From Nocardia bhagyanarayanae (GTDB lineage Bacteria > Actinomycetota > Actinomycetes > Mycobacteriales > Mycobacteriaceae): a DNA stretch of 64,000 nt. The stretch is from contig NZ_VFPG01000001.1 in NCBI RefSeq assembly GCF_006716565.1, positions 1-64,000 of the forward strand. The letters run 5' to 3'. Both the position numbers and the translations under genes were made by a program. The notes beneath the pieces are model-generated. The model was not told the origin of the DNA and did no database searches. It saw only the letters and a program-made list of their open reading frames with translations. Shown piece after piece: positions 1-9,176 of this stretch (position 1 is the first letter of the stretch; each line of letters opens with the position of its first letter).

Positions 1-163
1 GTTCCCGACACCGGCGCAACTTGATCGTCACATCGTTCTCATGCGTCCACGGCCGCTGATACACCATTGGAGTCGGCGGCAGGGGGTCCGCTTGAATGTC
101 ACCACTATTGGGCCGGTACTGGTCACTGGCCAGCCGGTCGATAGCGAATCTCAGCCGCTTCAC
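1..163 (-). CDS. Partial hypothetical protein, cut by the left edge
   Basis: Reading leftwards from a GTG at 163 there is an open frame of 54 codons that runs off the window without a stop. The visible peptide starts VKRLRFAIDRLASDQYRPN. It lies downstream of, and in the same direction as, the kinase gene at 279-1928. No domain can be recognised and the ribosome-binding site is weak. A short ATG-started frame (MTYGDDLYSQDR) overlaps this start by a GTGA junction, so the true start may lie elsewhere or a frameshift may be present. Confidence 0.3.
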   Translation of the reverse strand, partial: MKRLRFAIDRLASDQYRPNSGDIQADPLPPTPMVYQRPWTHENDVTIKLRRCRE

Positions 164-278
164 CGGAGCCCGCCACGTCGGTCGCGGTCCTGGGAGTAGA
201 GATCATCGCCGTAGGTCATTCTCCGACTTTCTTTTGGGTACAGCGATCGGCGCCTTGTGGGTCCGCCACCGGTCGTTC

Positions 279-1928
279 TCACGAGAGCGGCGCTTCGCGC
301 CACCATTTCCGCACGCCCTCCAGGTCGAGGTGGAGGGAGCCTTCCATGCTGTGGGTGTACATGAGGAGGGTTTCGCGGTCGGTGTCGCCGGTGAAGACGG
401 TGACGATGCGGGTGTAGGTGAAGCCCGCATCCTGGCGGTCGAGGGTGTAGTTGGTGTACGTCTTCGATCCGTGCGCGTCCTCGGAGCGCTTGTTGCTGGG
501 GAGTGCGGCGACGACCGCACGGACATCGGCGGCGGACCGGTACCGGTAGAACTCGTAGTAGGGCGGGTTGAGGCTGTTCGGACCGACACCGTCGCCGCTG
601 TAGCAGAACCAGGCTTCGGTCCAACTACCGAAGTCTGGGCGCTGCTGCATGTTCGAACTCTCGGTACTCCGGGTGGTGCGCTTGTCGCACTTCGCATTTC
701 GGAAGCCTGGATCGAATCGGTCGGCGGGCACCATGCCGGGAAACTCTTGATGGACGAGGTCGACGTCGGCGGGGTCCTTCGAGCTGTTGAGCGCCACCGC
801 TGTGGCGACACCGCCGACGGCGAGCACCGCGACGGCGGCCAAGACGGCGAGCAGTACGAAGGGCGAGCGTCGTTGCGGCAGAGCGCCGATCGGCATCATG
901 CCGCCGCCCGGCCCCGGCGCCATCCGTGCCGGAAGCACGTGTCCGTGTCCCATCGGCGCCCAGCTCGGCGCCGGAGCAACCGGCGCGTTCCCCATCGGTA
1001 CCCGGTTCGGCGCCGGAGCAACCGGCCCGTGCCCCATCGGTGCCTGACCAGCCGCGAAGTACGGCTGGGGCGGTGTCACCGCCGCGCCACCGGTCGCCAC
1101 GCCCGCAAGCGCCTGCCGCGCCGCTTCGGCGAATTCCCCACAGCTACCGAATCTTTGCTCGGCCCGCTTCGACAACGCCCGCGCGAGCACACCGTCCAAC
1201 GCGGCGGGCAGACCGTGCCGAAGACTGCTCAACGGAGGCGGCGGCTGCTGCAAATGCCCTTGGATGACGACCGCGGGATTGGTGGAATCGAACGGAACCA
1301 CACCGGCTAGCAGCCAATACAGCGTGCAAGCCAGCGAATACTGGTCGGTGCGGCCGTCGAGCGGCGCGCCGGTGAGCTGTTCCGGAGAGGCGTAGGTCAG
1401 GGTGGCGGTGAAGGTGCCGGTCTGGGTGAGGTGACCGGCGTCGTCGCGCAGGCGCGCGATGCCGAAGTCGGTGAGGAAGACCCGCTCCTGGTCGACTCCC
1501 GCGCGGGCGAGCAGGATATTGGCGGGTTTGACGTCGCGGTGCAGGATGCCCATGCCGTGCGCGTAGTCCAGCGCCTTGGCGGTCTCGGCGACGATCCGTA
1601 CGGCGCGTTCGGGCGCGAGCGAGTTCGGGTCGGCTTCGGCGGCGTCGGAGCCGTCGACGTACTGCATCGAGATCCACAGTTGCGAGTTCTCGATCCCGCG
1701 GTCGTAGACGGTGACGATGTTGGGGTGGTCCAATTGCGCGACGAGATCGGCCTCACGTTCGAAGCGTGCGCGAATCTCGTTGTCGGCGAACATCTCTCGA
1801 TTGAGCAGCTTCAGCGCGGTCCGCCGCGGCAGCCGTGGATGCCTGGCCAGATACACCGAGCCCATGCCACCGCGACCGAGCTGTCGCTCGATGACGTAAC
1901 CCGCGAAGACCTCCCCCTCCTGCAGCAC
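279..1928 (-). CDS. Membrane-anchored eukaryotic-type Ser/Thr protein kinase
   Basis: The product phosphorylates Ser/Thr on target proteins and probably senses something outside the membrane. The kinase domain (about residues 8-265) shows the glycine loop GRGGMGSVY, the ATP-binding Lys in TALKLL (about 40), the catalytic HRDVKPANILL (Asp about 132), DFG in LTDFGIARL (Asp about 154) and a SPEQL substitute for APE. A Pro/Ala/Met-rich linker with imperfect repeats (PMGHGPVAPAP) leads to one membrane helix at about 356-379, then about 170 extracytoplasmic residues with two cysteines and no PASTA repeats. GTG at 1928 is preferred because AAGGAGG lies just upstream; a TTG at 1961 would add 11 residues. 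It sits 44 bases after the SUMF1-domain gene and is probably co-transcribed with it. Confidence 0.92.
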   Translation of the reverse strand: MLQEGEVFAGYVIERQLGRGGMGSVYLARHPRLPRRTALKLLNREMFADNEIRARFEREADLVAQLDHPNIVTVYDRGIENSQLWISMQYVDGSDAAEADPNSLAPERAVRIVAETAKALDYAHGMGILHRDVKPANILLARAGVDQERVFLTDFGIARLRDDAGHLTQTGTFTATLTYASPEQLTGAPLDGRTDQYSLACTLYWLLAGVVPFDSTNPAVVIQGHLQQPPPPLSSLRHGLPAALDGVLARALSKRAEQRFGSCGEFAEAARQALAGVATGGAAVTPPQPYFAAGQAPMGHGPVAPAPNRVPMGNAPVAPAPSWAPMGHGHVLPARMAPGPGGGMMPIGALPQRRSPFVLLAVLAAVAVLAVGGVATAVALNSSKDPADVDLVHQEFPGMVPADRFDPGFRNAKCDKRTTRSTESSNMQQRPDFGSWTEAWFCYSGDGVGPNSLNPPYYEFYRYRSAADVRAVVAALPSNKRSEDAHGSKTYTNYTLDRQDAGFTYTRIVTVFTGDTDRETLLMYTHSMEGSLHLDLEGVRKWWREAPLS

Positions 1929-1972
1929 GCCGCGCCCCCTCCTTCGTCCATCCACCGGCAAGCGTGCCGATG

Positions 1973-2629
<657 letters not shown>

Positions 2630-2783
2630 GATCCGGCGATCGTAATGGTGACGGCCGAACCGAAGGCCGCCGGGAACCAGAGCGAACCCGCTCGATTCGC
2701 CGTCGGCCTCGCGCACGGCCGATGCGATGGCGCGGCAGACCGAGCCGGGCGGATGCGCACAGCACCCGCCCGGCACCGGAAAG

Positions 2784-3179
2784 TCAGCCTCGCACCGCCA
2801 CCGCGTCGACCTCGAAAAGCATCCCCGGCAACGCCAATGCCGCGACACCGAGCAACGTCTGCGTCGGCGGCCGCTCACCCCAGATCTCGGCGATCTTCTT
2901 GCCGAGGACCGCGAGCTTGTCGAGATCGTGCTCGACGATGAACGTGCGCAGCTGCGCGACGTCGGCGTAGTCCAGCCCCGCGGAGCGCAGGGCGATGCCG
3001 AGGTTGGCGAAGGCCCGGTCCACTTGACCCGCGAAATCCTCGGTGGTGGTGTGGCCTTCGGCGTCCGAGTCGTACTGCCCGGCGATGAGCACCAGTTCCC
3101 CGGACACCCGCGCGACGTGGCTGTAGCCGAACCCGGTGGGGTCGTGCAGTTCGGCGGGATTGCTGATCTCGATGGTCAT
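2784..3179 (-). CDS. RidA/YjgF-family protein
   Basis: The 131-residue protein matches RidA (YjgF/YER057c/UK114) in length and pattern: a mid-protein stretch FANLGIALRSAGLDYADVAQ, LRTFIVEHD, and the C-terminal TQTLLGVAALALPGMLFEVDAVAV. Family members commonly deaminate reactive enamine/imine intermediates. In true RidA the catalytic Arg lies in a stretch like PARxxV; here the matching stretch reads PPTQTLLGV and lacks it, so this may be a divergent subfamily with another activity. AAGGAGAC lies just upstream of the ATG. No functional link to neighbours is evident. Confidence 0.85.
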   Translation of the reverse strand: MTIEISNPAELHDPTGFGYSHVARVSGELVLIAGQYDSDAEGHTTTEDFAGQVDRAFANLGIALRSAGLDYADVAQLRTFIVEHDLDKLAVLGKKIAEIWGERPPTQTLLGVAALALPGMLFEVDAVAVRG

Positions 3180-3255
3180 CGGACTGTCTCCTTCAATCTC
3201 TGATCGGGCCGCACCCAGACGACGACGCAGCAAGGCCAGGTGTGACAAAACAAAA

Positions 3256-3285
3256 GCGGCGCGGCGATCCCGATCGCCGCGCCGC
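3256..3285 (-). terminator. Rho-independent terminator of the DoxX gene
   Basis: A perfect 13-bp stem (GCGGCGCGGCGAT and its complement, loop of four) lies just past the DoxX stop codon and, read on the minus strand, is followed by TTTTGTTTTG. Confidence 0.85.
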
Positions 3286-3302
3286 CTACTTCAGGCCCTT
3301 GT

Positions 3303-3845
3303 TCAGAGCACCCACTTGAGGATCAGCGTGAAGATGCCGGTGACCACGGCCAGCACCACCGCGCCCGCGCCCCAAACGAAACCGTTACGCTCCCACGGCC
3401 GTCCGGCGTCCACCGAGAACTTGCCGGACCCGGTGAAGGCCAGCGTGGCGGCCACGGCGCCGAAGAGCAGCGGCATCTCCCAGCCGCCCTGGCCGAACAG
3501 GCCGGGGCCCCAGGTGGCGTTGATCGCGTTGAGCATGGTGCCGAGCACGATGGCCGCCGCCAGCGGGGTGAGCACACCGGCGACCAGCATCAGACCGCCG
3601 ACGAGCTCGGTCAGACCGGCCAGCGTGCCGAACAGTGCGCCCGGGTTGTAGCCCATCTGCTCGAAACTCGCCTGGGTGGCCTCCAGTCCGTAGCCGGAGA
3701 ACCAGCCGAACAGTTTCTGCGCGCCGTGCGCGGCGAGCAAGCCGCCGAAGACGACCCGCGCAATCAGCAGGCCGATGTCGCTCGAGACGCCGTCGAGCGA
3801 GCTGGTGGTCTTGATATCGGGCAATGCCGTGGACTTCGTGGTCAT
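3303..3845 (-). CDS. DoxX-family membrane protein
   Basis: The 180-residue product has four hydrophobic segments and the DoxX signature: LLIARVVFGGLLAAHGAQK near residue 28, LFGWFSGYGLE, a GLTELVGGLMLVAGVLTPLAA helix, and a final ILKWVL. DoxX proteins are small inner-membrane proteins; in mycobacteria one is linked to thiol and oxidative-stress balance, but many have unknown roles. A strong terminator follows and a 20-bp inverted repeat lies 56 bases upstream (3901-3920), so this looks like a single-gene, specifically regulated unit. Confidence 0.9.
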   Translation of the reverse strand: MTTKSTALPDIKTTSSLDGVSSDIGLLIARVVFGGLLAAHGAQKLFGWFSGYGLEATQASFEQMGYNPGALFGTLAGLTELVGGLMLVAGVLTPLAAAIVLGTMLNAINATWGPGLFGQGGWEMPLLFGAVAATLAFTGSGKFSVDAGRPWERNGFVWGAGAVVLAVVTGIFTLILKWVL

Positions 3846-3900
3846 GCTGGTTCCTCATCCCTGCAACGTGGTGTGGACACGATCGTCAGTTTCGGCAACT

Positions 3901-3920
3901 AATCGGACCGTGGTCCGATT
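3901..3920. promoter_or_regulatory. Palindromic operator-like site upstream of the DoxX gene
   Basis: AATCGGACC-GT-GGTCCGATT is an inverted repeat with perfect 9-bp arms. It sits 56 bases upstream of the DoxX start, where a promoter is expected, and no T-run follows, so a repressor site is more likely than a terminator. The form fits a TetR-type dimer; the regulator is not identified. Confidence 0.6.
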
Positions 3921-3965
3921 GTCACACAGTTTGTGCCAACTTCCGGTTCCGGGGATCTATTCCGG

Positions 3966-5327
3966 CTACTCGGCCAAGAAGAAGAAATATCCGGCGAAGA
4001 TGACCAGCAGCGCCCACATGGTGGGATGGATCTCCTTGAACCGGCCGCGCGCCACCATCACCACGGGGTAGAAGATCATGCCCATGGCCAGGCCGTTCGC
4101 GATCGAATGGGTCAGCGGCATCACGATGACGGTGATGAACGCGGGCACCGAGTACTCGAGCCGATTCCAATCGATCTCGCCGAGCGAGCGCGCCATCAGA
4201 ATGCCGACCACAATGAGCGCAGGCGCGGTCACCTCGGGTGAACCCGCGACCACCGCGAAGATCGGATAGCAGAACATCGCCAGCAGGAACCAGCCCGCGG
4301 TCGTCACCGCGGTCAATCCGGTCCGGCCGCCCGCCGAGACGCCCGCCGTCGATTCCACGTACGCGGTGGTGGTCGAGGTGCCGATGACGGCGCCCGCCAT
4401 GGTGCCGACCGAGTCGGCGGCGAACGCGCTCGCGGCGCGCGGCAGCTTGCCGTCCATGTCCAGCAGCCTGGCCTGATTGGCCACGCCGATGAGCGTGCCG
4501 GAGGCGTCGAAGAAGTCGACGAACAACATGGTCAGCACGACGACGGCCATCTGCGCGGTGAACGCGTCGGGCAGGTGGATGATGGCCTGCCCGAAGGTTT
4601 CGTCGAGCCCGCGCGGCAGGGCAGCGATGCCGTCCGGCAGTTCCACCAGCCCGGTGACGATGCCGAGCGCCGCGGTGAGCACGATGCCGTAGAGCACCGC
4701 GCCGTGCCAGCCCTTGACCAGGAAAACCACGGTCACCAGCAGGCCGAACAGCGCGAGCAGCGTGGTCCCCGCGGTGAAATCGCCGAGCTTGACGAAGGTC
4801 GCCTCGCTCGCGGTGACGATGCCCGCGTTCTTCAGGCCGAGAAACGCGACGAACATGCCGATGCCCGCGCCCACCGCCAGCTTCAGTTGCAGCGGAATGG
4901 CATTGAGGATCTTCTCGCGGACCTTGGTGACGGCCAACACGAAGAAGATGACGCCCGACAGGAAGGTTCCCGACAGCGCGACCTGCCACGGAATGCCCAT
5001 GCCGAGCACCACCGAGAACGCGAAGAACGCGTTGAGCCCCATGCCCGGGGCGAGCGCGATCGGGTAGCGCGCCCACAGTCCCATCACCAGGGTGCCGAAC
5101 AGCGCGGCGACGGCGGTGGCGGTGAACACCGCCTGCATCGGAATTCCCTTGTCGCCCAGCGCGCCTTCGTCACCCAGGATCGCGGGGTTGACCGCGAGGA
5201 TGTACGACATGGCCAGGAACGTCACCGTGCCCGCCATCACCTCGCGGCGCATCGTCGAGCCGTTCTGGCCGACGCCGAAGTAGGTGTCGAGGCGACCCCG
5301 GGTTCGGGTCAGCAGGTCGGTTGCCAT
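3966..5327 (-). CDS. NCS2-family purine permease (AzgA/PbuG-like)
   Basis: The 453-residue polytopic membrane protein belongs to the NCS2 nucleobase transporters, adenine/guanine/hypoxanthine branch. Visible marks are the N-terminal TYFGVGQNGSTMRREVMAG, MSYILAVNPAILGDEG, GLNAFFAFSVVLGMG with the family Gly-rich turn, and VDFFDASGTLIGVANQAR followed by GTSTTTAYVESTAGV. It imports purine bases driven by protons. ATG at 5327 has GGAG upstream and restores the usual family N-terminus; the frame is open further but without homology. The gene stands alone, 146 bases after glgP in the same direction. Substrate choice among purines cannot be read from sequence. Confidence 0.92.
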   Translation of the reverse strand: MATDLLTRTRGRLDTYFGVGQNGSTMRREVMAGTVTFLAMSYILAVNPAILGDEGALGDKGIPMQAVFTATAVAALFGTLVMGLWARYPIALAPGMGLNAFFAFSVVLGMGIPWQVALSGTFLSGVIFFVLAVTKVREKILNAIPLQLKLAVGAGIGMFVAFLGLKNAGIVTASEATFVKLGDFTAGTTLLALFGLLVTVVFLVKGWHGAVLYGIVLTAALGIVTGLVELPDGIAALPRGLDETFGQAIIHLPDAFTAQMAVVVLTMLFVDFFDASGTLIGVANQARLLDMDGKLPRAASAFAADSVGTMAGAVIGTSTTTAYVESTAGVSAGGRTGLTAVTTAGWFLLAMFCYPIFAVVAGSPEVTAPALIVVGILMARSLGEIDWNRLEYSVPAFITVIVMPLTHSIANGLAMGMIFYPVVMVARGRFKEIHPTMWALLVIFAGYFFFLAE

Positions 5328-5474
5328 GGGTTCTCCAGTCCTGGCGGTCGAGCAAGGGGATGCCGAGGACGTTAGCCGACAATTCACTGAACATCGGAGC
5401 CGGTTCGGGCCCCACCGCTCGAGGACACACGTGACACTGGTCACGCGTGCTTTCGCGGCCCGCTCCGGAGGCGG

Positions 5475-8084
5475 TCAGGCGCTCGGCGCGACCACCAAGC
5501 CGAGTTCGGCGTCCGAGGCGAGCAGGTCGTTGTGCGGGAGCACGCGGACCGTGTATCCGACTGCGCCGGAGACCGGCAGCGGTGTCTCCACCCGGAAGAA
5601 CTCCACGCCGGAATCGGATCCGACGTGCGTCATCGGCATGGTGGTGACATCGGAGAGCTCGTCGGTGGGCGAGACGCGACCGATCACGGCCTGCACCACC
5701 ACATCCGACAGGCTCAGCCCGCCCAGCTCGACACGCGCCGTGAGCGACAGCGGCGCGCCGATGATCGGTGTGTCCGGCAGCCCGGCGCTGTCCACCTGGA
5801 TCACCTTCACCGACGGCCAGGCCGCCGCGACGCGTCCGCGATACTCCGCGGTCGCACGCGCGCCCGCGAACTCGTCGGCCGCCGCACGCCGCAGTGCGCT
5901 CGCGGCGGGTGCGTAGTACTCCATGGCGTAGTCCCGAACCATGCGGGAGGCCAGCACCTTCGGGCCGAGCGTCTGCAAGGTGTGCCGCACCATCTCGACC
6001 CAGCGCACCGGCATGTCCGCGCCGTCGCGGTCGTAGAACCGCGGTGCGACGGCGCGTTCGAACAGGTCGTAGAGGGCGGCGGCCTCCAGATCGTCGCGGC
6101 GGTGTTCGTCCGAGACGCCGTCGGCGGTGGGAATCGCCCAGCCGTTCTCGCCGTCGTACATCTCGTCCCACCAGCCGTCCCGGATGGAGAGATTGAGCCC
6201 GCCGTTGAGCGCGGACTTCATGCCCGAGGTGCCGCACGCCTCCAACGGGCGCAGCGGATTGTTCAGCCACACGTCGCAGCCCCAGTACAGGTACCGGGCC
6301 ATCGACATGTCGTAGTCGGGCAGGAAGACGATGCGATGGCGCAGCTCGGGATCGTCGGCGAACCGGACGACCTGCTGGATCAGCGACTTGCCCCCGTCGT
6401 CGGCGGGGTGGCTCTTGCCGGCGACGACCAACTGCATCGGCCGCTCGGGATGCAGCAGCAGGGCGCGCAACCGTTCCGGATCGCGCAGCATCAGGGTGAG
6501 GCGCTTGTAGGTCGGGACGCGGCGCGCGAAGCCGACGGTCAGCACGTTGGGATCGAAGACCTGGTCGATCCAGCCCAGTTCCGCCGGGGCGGCGCCGCGC
6601 TCCAGCCAGGAGGCGCGCAGCCTGCGGCGCACCTCGTCGACCAGCGTGGCGCGCAACGTATTACGGGTGGACCACAGTTCGCCCAGATCCACATCGCGCA
6701 GCCGTTCCCAGCCGCGCGCCTCCTGGACCAGTTCCGCGCCGATGTGCTCGCGCGCCTTGTCGATCCACTCGCGCGCGGCCCAGGTCGGCGCGTGCACGCC
6801 ATTGGTGATCGAGCCGATCGGCACCTCCGCCGGATCGAAGCCCGGCCAGAGCGGCGCGAACATGCCCCGGCTGACCTCGCCGTGCAGCTGGGACACGCCG
6901 TTGGCGCGCTGAGCCAGCCGCAGACCCATGTGCGCCATGTTGAACACCGACGGATCGGCCTCGCGTCCCAGCGCCAGAATGCGGTCCACGGAAAGTCCGG
7001 GCAGCATGGCGGATTCGGTTTCACCGTGCCCGCCGCCGAAGTAGCGGCGCACCAGCGGCATCGGGAAGCGGTCGATGCCGGCGGGCACCGGGGTGTGGGT
7101 GGTGAAGACCGTCCCGGCTCGCACCGCGGCCAGCGCGGTGTCGAAATCCAGTCCGCCCGCGACGTATTCGCGGATCCGTTCGACGCCGAGGAAGCCCGCG
7201 TGGCCCTCGTTCATGTGGAACACGTCGGGGTCCGGCAGGCCCGCGGCGCGAGTGTAGGCGCGCACCGCGCGCACGCCGCCGATGCCGGCGAGGATCTCCT
7301 GCTTGATGCGGTGGTCCTGGTCGCCGCCGTACAGCCGGTCGGTGACGGCGCGCAGTTCGGGATCGTTCTCGGCGATGTCGGAATCCAGCAGCAGCAATGG
7401 AATCCGCCCGACCTGTGCGATCCACACCCGCGCCCGCAGCACCTTGCCGTCGGGCATCGCCACGTGGATGAGCACCGGCGAGCCGGATTCGTGGTCGCGC
7501 GAGCCGTCGCTCGCGCCGCGGTCGCTGGTGAGCAGGCGCAGCGGCAGGCCCTGCGGGTCGAGCCTCGGGTAGTGCTCGATCTGCCAGCCGTCCGAGGACA
7601 GCGACTGCCGGAAGTACCCCGAGCGATACAGCAGGCCGACGCCGATCAGCGGCAGCCCGAGATCCGAGGCCGCCTTGAGATGATCGCCGGCCAGGATGCC
7701 GAGACCGCCGGAATAGTTGGGCAGCACCTCTGTGACGCCGAACTCCATCGAGAAGTAGGCGATGCCGCGCACGCCGTCCTCGTCGTTCTGGTGCTGGAAC
7801 CAGCCGGGGCGGTCGAGGTAGTCGCGCAGGTCCGCGGCGGCCGCGTCGACCCGGCTCGTGTAGTCCGCGTCGGCGGCCAGTTCGTCGAGCCGGGCGGCGG
7901 GCACCTCCCCGAGCATGCGCACGGGATCGCGCCCGACCTCGCGCCACAGTTCGGGGTCGAGTTTCTCGAAGAGATCCTGCGTCGGCCAATGCCACGACCA
8001 GCGCAGATTCGTGGAGAGTTCGCCCAGCGCCGCGAGACGCTCGGGCAGATGGGCACGGACGGTGAATCGACGCAATGCCTTCAC
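5475..8084 (-). CDS. glgP: Alpha-glucan (glycogen) phosphorylase
   Basis: The enzyme releases glucose 1-phosphate from alpha-1,4-glucan. The 869-residue protein has the N-terminal extension typical of the actinobacterial alpha-glucan phosphorylases (ERLAALGELSTNLRWSWHW) and YFSMEFGVTEVLPNYSGGLG. The cofactor site GTSGMKSALNGGLN places the pyridoxal-phosphate Lys at residue 623. It diverges from glgE-glgB, so degradation and GlgE-pathway synthesis genes sit together as in mycobacteria, although several genes and a repeat array separate them here. The start at 8084 gives the expected family N-terminus MKALRRFTVRAHLPERL. Confidence 0.95.
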   Translation of the reverse strand: MKALRRFTVRAHLPERLAALGELSTNLRWSWHWPTQDLFEKLDPELWREVGRDPVRMLGEVPAARLDELAADADYTSRVDAAAADLRDYLDRPGWFQHQNDEDGVRGIAYFSMEFGVTEVLPNYSGGLGILAGDHLKAASDLGLPLIGVGLLYRSGYFRQSLSSDGWQIEHYPRLDPQGLPLRLLTSDRGASDGSRDHESGSPVLIHVAMPDGKVLRARVWIAQVGRIPLLLLDSDIAENDPELRAVTDRLYGGDQDHRIKQEILAGIGGVRAVRAYTRAAGLPDPDVFHMNEGHAGFLGVERIREYVAGGLDFDTALAAVRAGTVFTTHTPVPAGIDRFPMPLVRRYFGGGHGETESAMLPGLSVDRILALGREADPSVFNMAHMGLRLAQRANGVSQLHGEVSRGMFAPLWPGFDPAEVPIGSITNGVHAPTWAAREWIDKAREHIGAELVQEARGWERLRDVDLGELWSTRNTLRATLVDEVRRRLRASWLERGAAPAELGWIDQVFDPNVLTVGFARRVPTYKRLTLMLRDPERLRALLLHPERPMQLVVAGKSHPADDGGKSLIQQVVRFADDPELRHRIVFLPDYDMSMARYLYWGCDVWLNNPLRPLEACGTSGMKSALNGGLNLSIRDGWWDEMYDGENGWAIPTADGVSDEHRRDDLEAAALYDLFERAVAPRFYDRDGADMPVRWVEMVRHTLQTLGPKVLASRMVRDYAMEYYAPAASALRRAAADEFAGARATAEYRGRVAAAWPSVKVIQVDSAGLPDTPIIGAPLSLTARVELGGLSLSDVVVQAVIGRVSPTDELSDVTTMPMTHVGSDSGVEFFRVETPLPVSGAVGYTVRVLPHNDLLASDAELGLVVAPSA

Positions 8085-8100
8085 TCCGGGAACCCTACCG

Positions 8101-8640
8101 AACGCCCCGCTCCTCGGCCGCCCCGACGCTCAACCCCCTGCCCGCATCGATGTCCGACCTAGGTCACCCCGGCGCTCGGCCCGTGGGCCATCCCGGCATT
8201 CAGCCGCCGGCCACCCGCGACACTGGCCCCTCGGTCACCGCGCTCGATCCCCGGTCGCCCCGACGCTGGGCAATTCGGTCGCCCCCGCGCTCGGCCCCTC
8301 GATCCCCTCGGTACCGGATCTTTCGGCCGCCCGACATTCAGGCCCTCGGCCATCTCGACGCGCGGGCCCTCGATCCCCTCGCACCGGGCCTTCAACCCCC
8401 GAACCTCAACCCCTCGGTCACCCCGATGCTGGGCCCTTCGGTCACCTTGGCACTCAGCCTCGGCGCCGGGCCCGTCGGCCGCCTCGACACTCGACCCCAT
8501 GGTCGCCTCGATGCTCGGCCCCTGGACCCCTCGGCGCTGGACCCCCGACGCTGGGCACTTCGACGCTCAGGCCAGCGATTTCCTCGATGCTGGGGCCCCG
8601 CGGCCGCCTCGGCACTCGGCCCTCGGTCGCCCCGGGGCCG
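8101..8640. repeat. Degenerate tandem repeat array, ~23-bp unit, between glgP and the VOC gene
   Basis: This stretch of about 560 bases without a credible gene is filled with roughly 20-24 diverged copies of a unit close to TCGGTCRCCYCGAYGCTSGG plus CCC. Clear copies begin near 8235, 8276, 8415, 8436, 8475 and 8625. Unit length drifts between about 15 and 25 bases, so the array is imperfect. All frames stay open because of the repeat composition, yet no frame resembles a known protein. It is not a CRISPR array, since no constant repeats alternate with unique spacers. Confidence 0.75.
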
Positions 8641-8644
8641 TGGC

Positions 8645-9097
8645 TCACCGGTCGGCGAACTTCTCGGTGGCGTACTCGGCGCTGAACTGAGCGGCGTACT
8701 CCGCGCTCGGCGGGATCTCCGTGATCATGTCGATCAGCACGCCGCTCGGGTCGGCGACGATGAAGTGGCGTTGGCCGAAGTCCTCGCTCTTGATCTCGAG
8801 CTCGGCACGCAGTCCGCCGCGCACGACCAAGCGCTCCCATTCCGCGTCGACGTCGTCGACCTCGAAGTTCAGCAGCAGTCCCTGCACCGGCTTGCGGTAG
8901 GCCTCCGGGACAGTCGGGTGCGTGTGGTCGAGCAGCGCGAGCTCGTACTCGGGCTCGTCGGCGCCGCCGCGGCGGCGCAGGCTGACGTACCAGTCCGCCT
9001 CGAAGGTGATCTCGAAGCCGAGCCACTCGGTGTAGAAGTCGCGCGATTCCGCGAGCCGGGTGGTGCCGATGACGGGGTAGAAGCTGCCGAGTCTCAT
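8645..9097 (-). CDS. VOC-family (glyoxalase/bleomycin-resistance fold) protein
   Basis: The 150-residue product has two beta-alpha-beta-beta-beta halves: the N-terminal [22 protein letters not shown] and the C-terminal [16 protein letters not shown], ending in [16 protein letters not shown]. These are the marks of VOC superfamily proteins acting as lyases, dioxygenases or drug-binding proteins; the substrate cannot be read. It diverges from a TetR gene with two operator-like palindromes in the 79-base gap, so it is probably the main TetR target. ATG at 9097 has GAAAGG upstream; earlier in-frame starts would run through the operators. Confidence 0.88.
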   Translation of the reverse strand: MRLGSFYPVIGTTRLAESRDFYTEWLGFEITFEADWYVSLRRRGGADEPEYELALLDHTHPTVPEAYRKPVQGLLLNFEVDDVDAEWERLVVRGGLRAELEIKSEDFGQRHFIVADPSGVLIDMITEIPPSAEYAAQFSAEYATEKFADR

Positions 9098-9111
9098 GTC
9101 CGAGCCTTTCA

Positions 9112-9126
9112 CATACCGATGGTATG
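9112..9126. promoter_or_regulatory. TetR operator candidate, copy 1
   Basis: CATACC-GAT-GGTATG is a perfect 6-bp-arm inverted repeat in the divergent gap. It overlaps the region just upstream of the VOC start codon. A second, slightly degenerate copy lies at 9144-9158, 32 bases centre to centre. Confidence 0.7.
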
Positions 9127-9143
9127 TGAAGTAAGGTAATTCG

Positions 9144-9158
9144 CATACCGACGGAATG
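9144..9158. promoter_or_regulatory. TetR operator candidate, copy 2
   Basis: CATACC-GAC-GGAATG repeats copy 1 with changes in the right arm and spacer. It lies 18 bases upstream of the TetR start, so one repressor could control both divergent genes and itself. Confidence 0.6.
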
Positions 9159-9176
9159 TCAACGGAGAGGTTTCCG

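Noticed and set aside
5532..8162. 876-residue open frame on the plus strand opposite glgP
   Set aside because: It is the antisense shadow of glgP; the composition is that of a high-G+C complementary frame and it has no recognisable domain.
8101..8640. CRISPR array
   Set aside because: The units are contiguous and diverged with variable length; there are no constant repeats separated by unique spacers and no cas genes.
8075..9139. 354-residue plus-strand frame across the repeat array and the VOC gene
   Set aside because: It is antisense to the VOC gene, and the repeat part is open only because of its composition.
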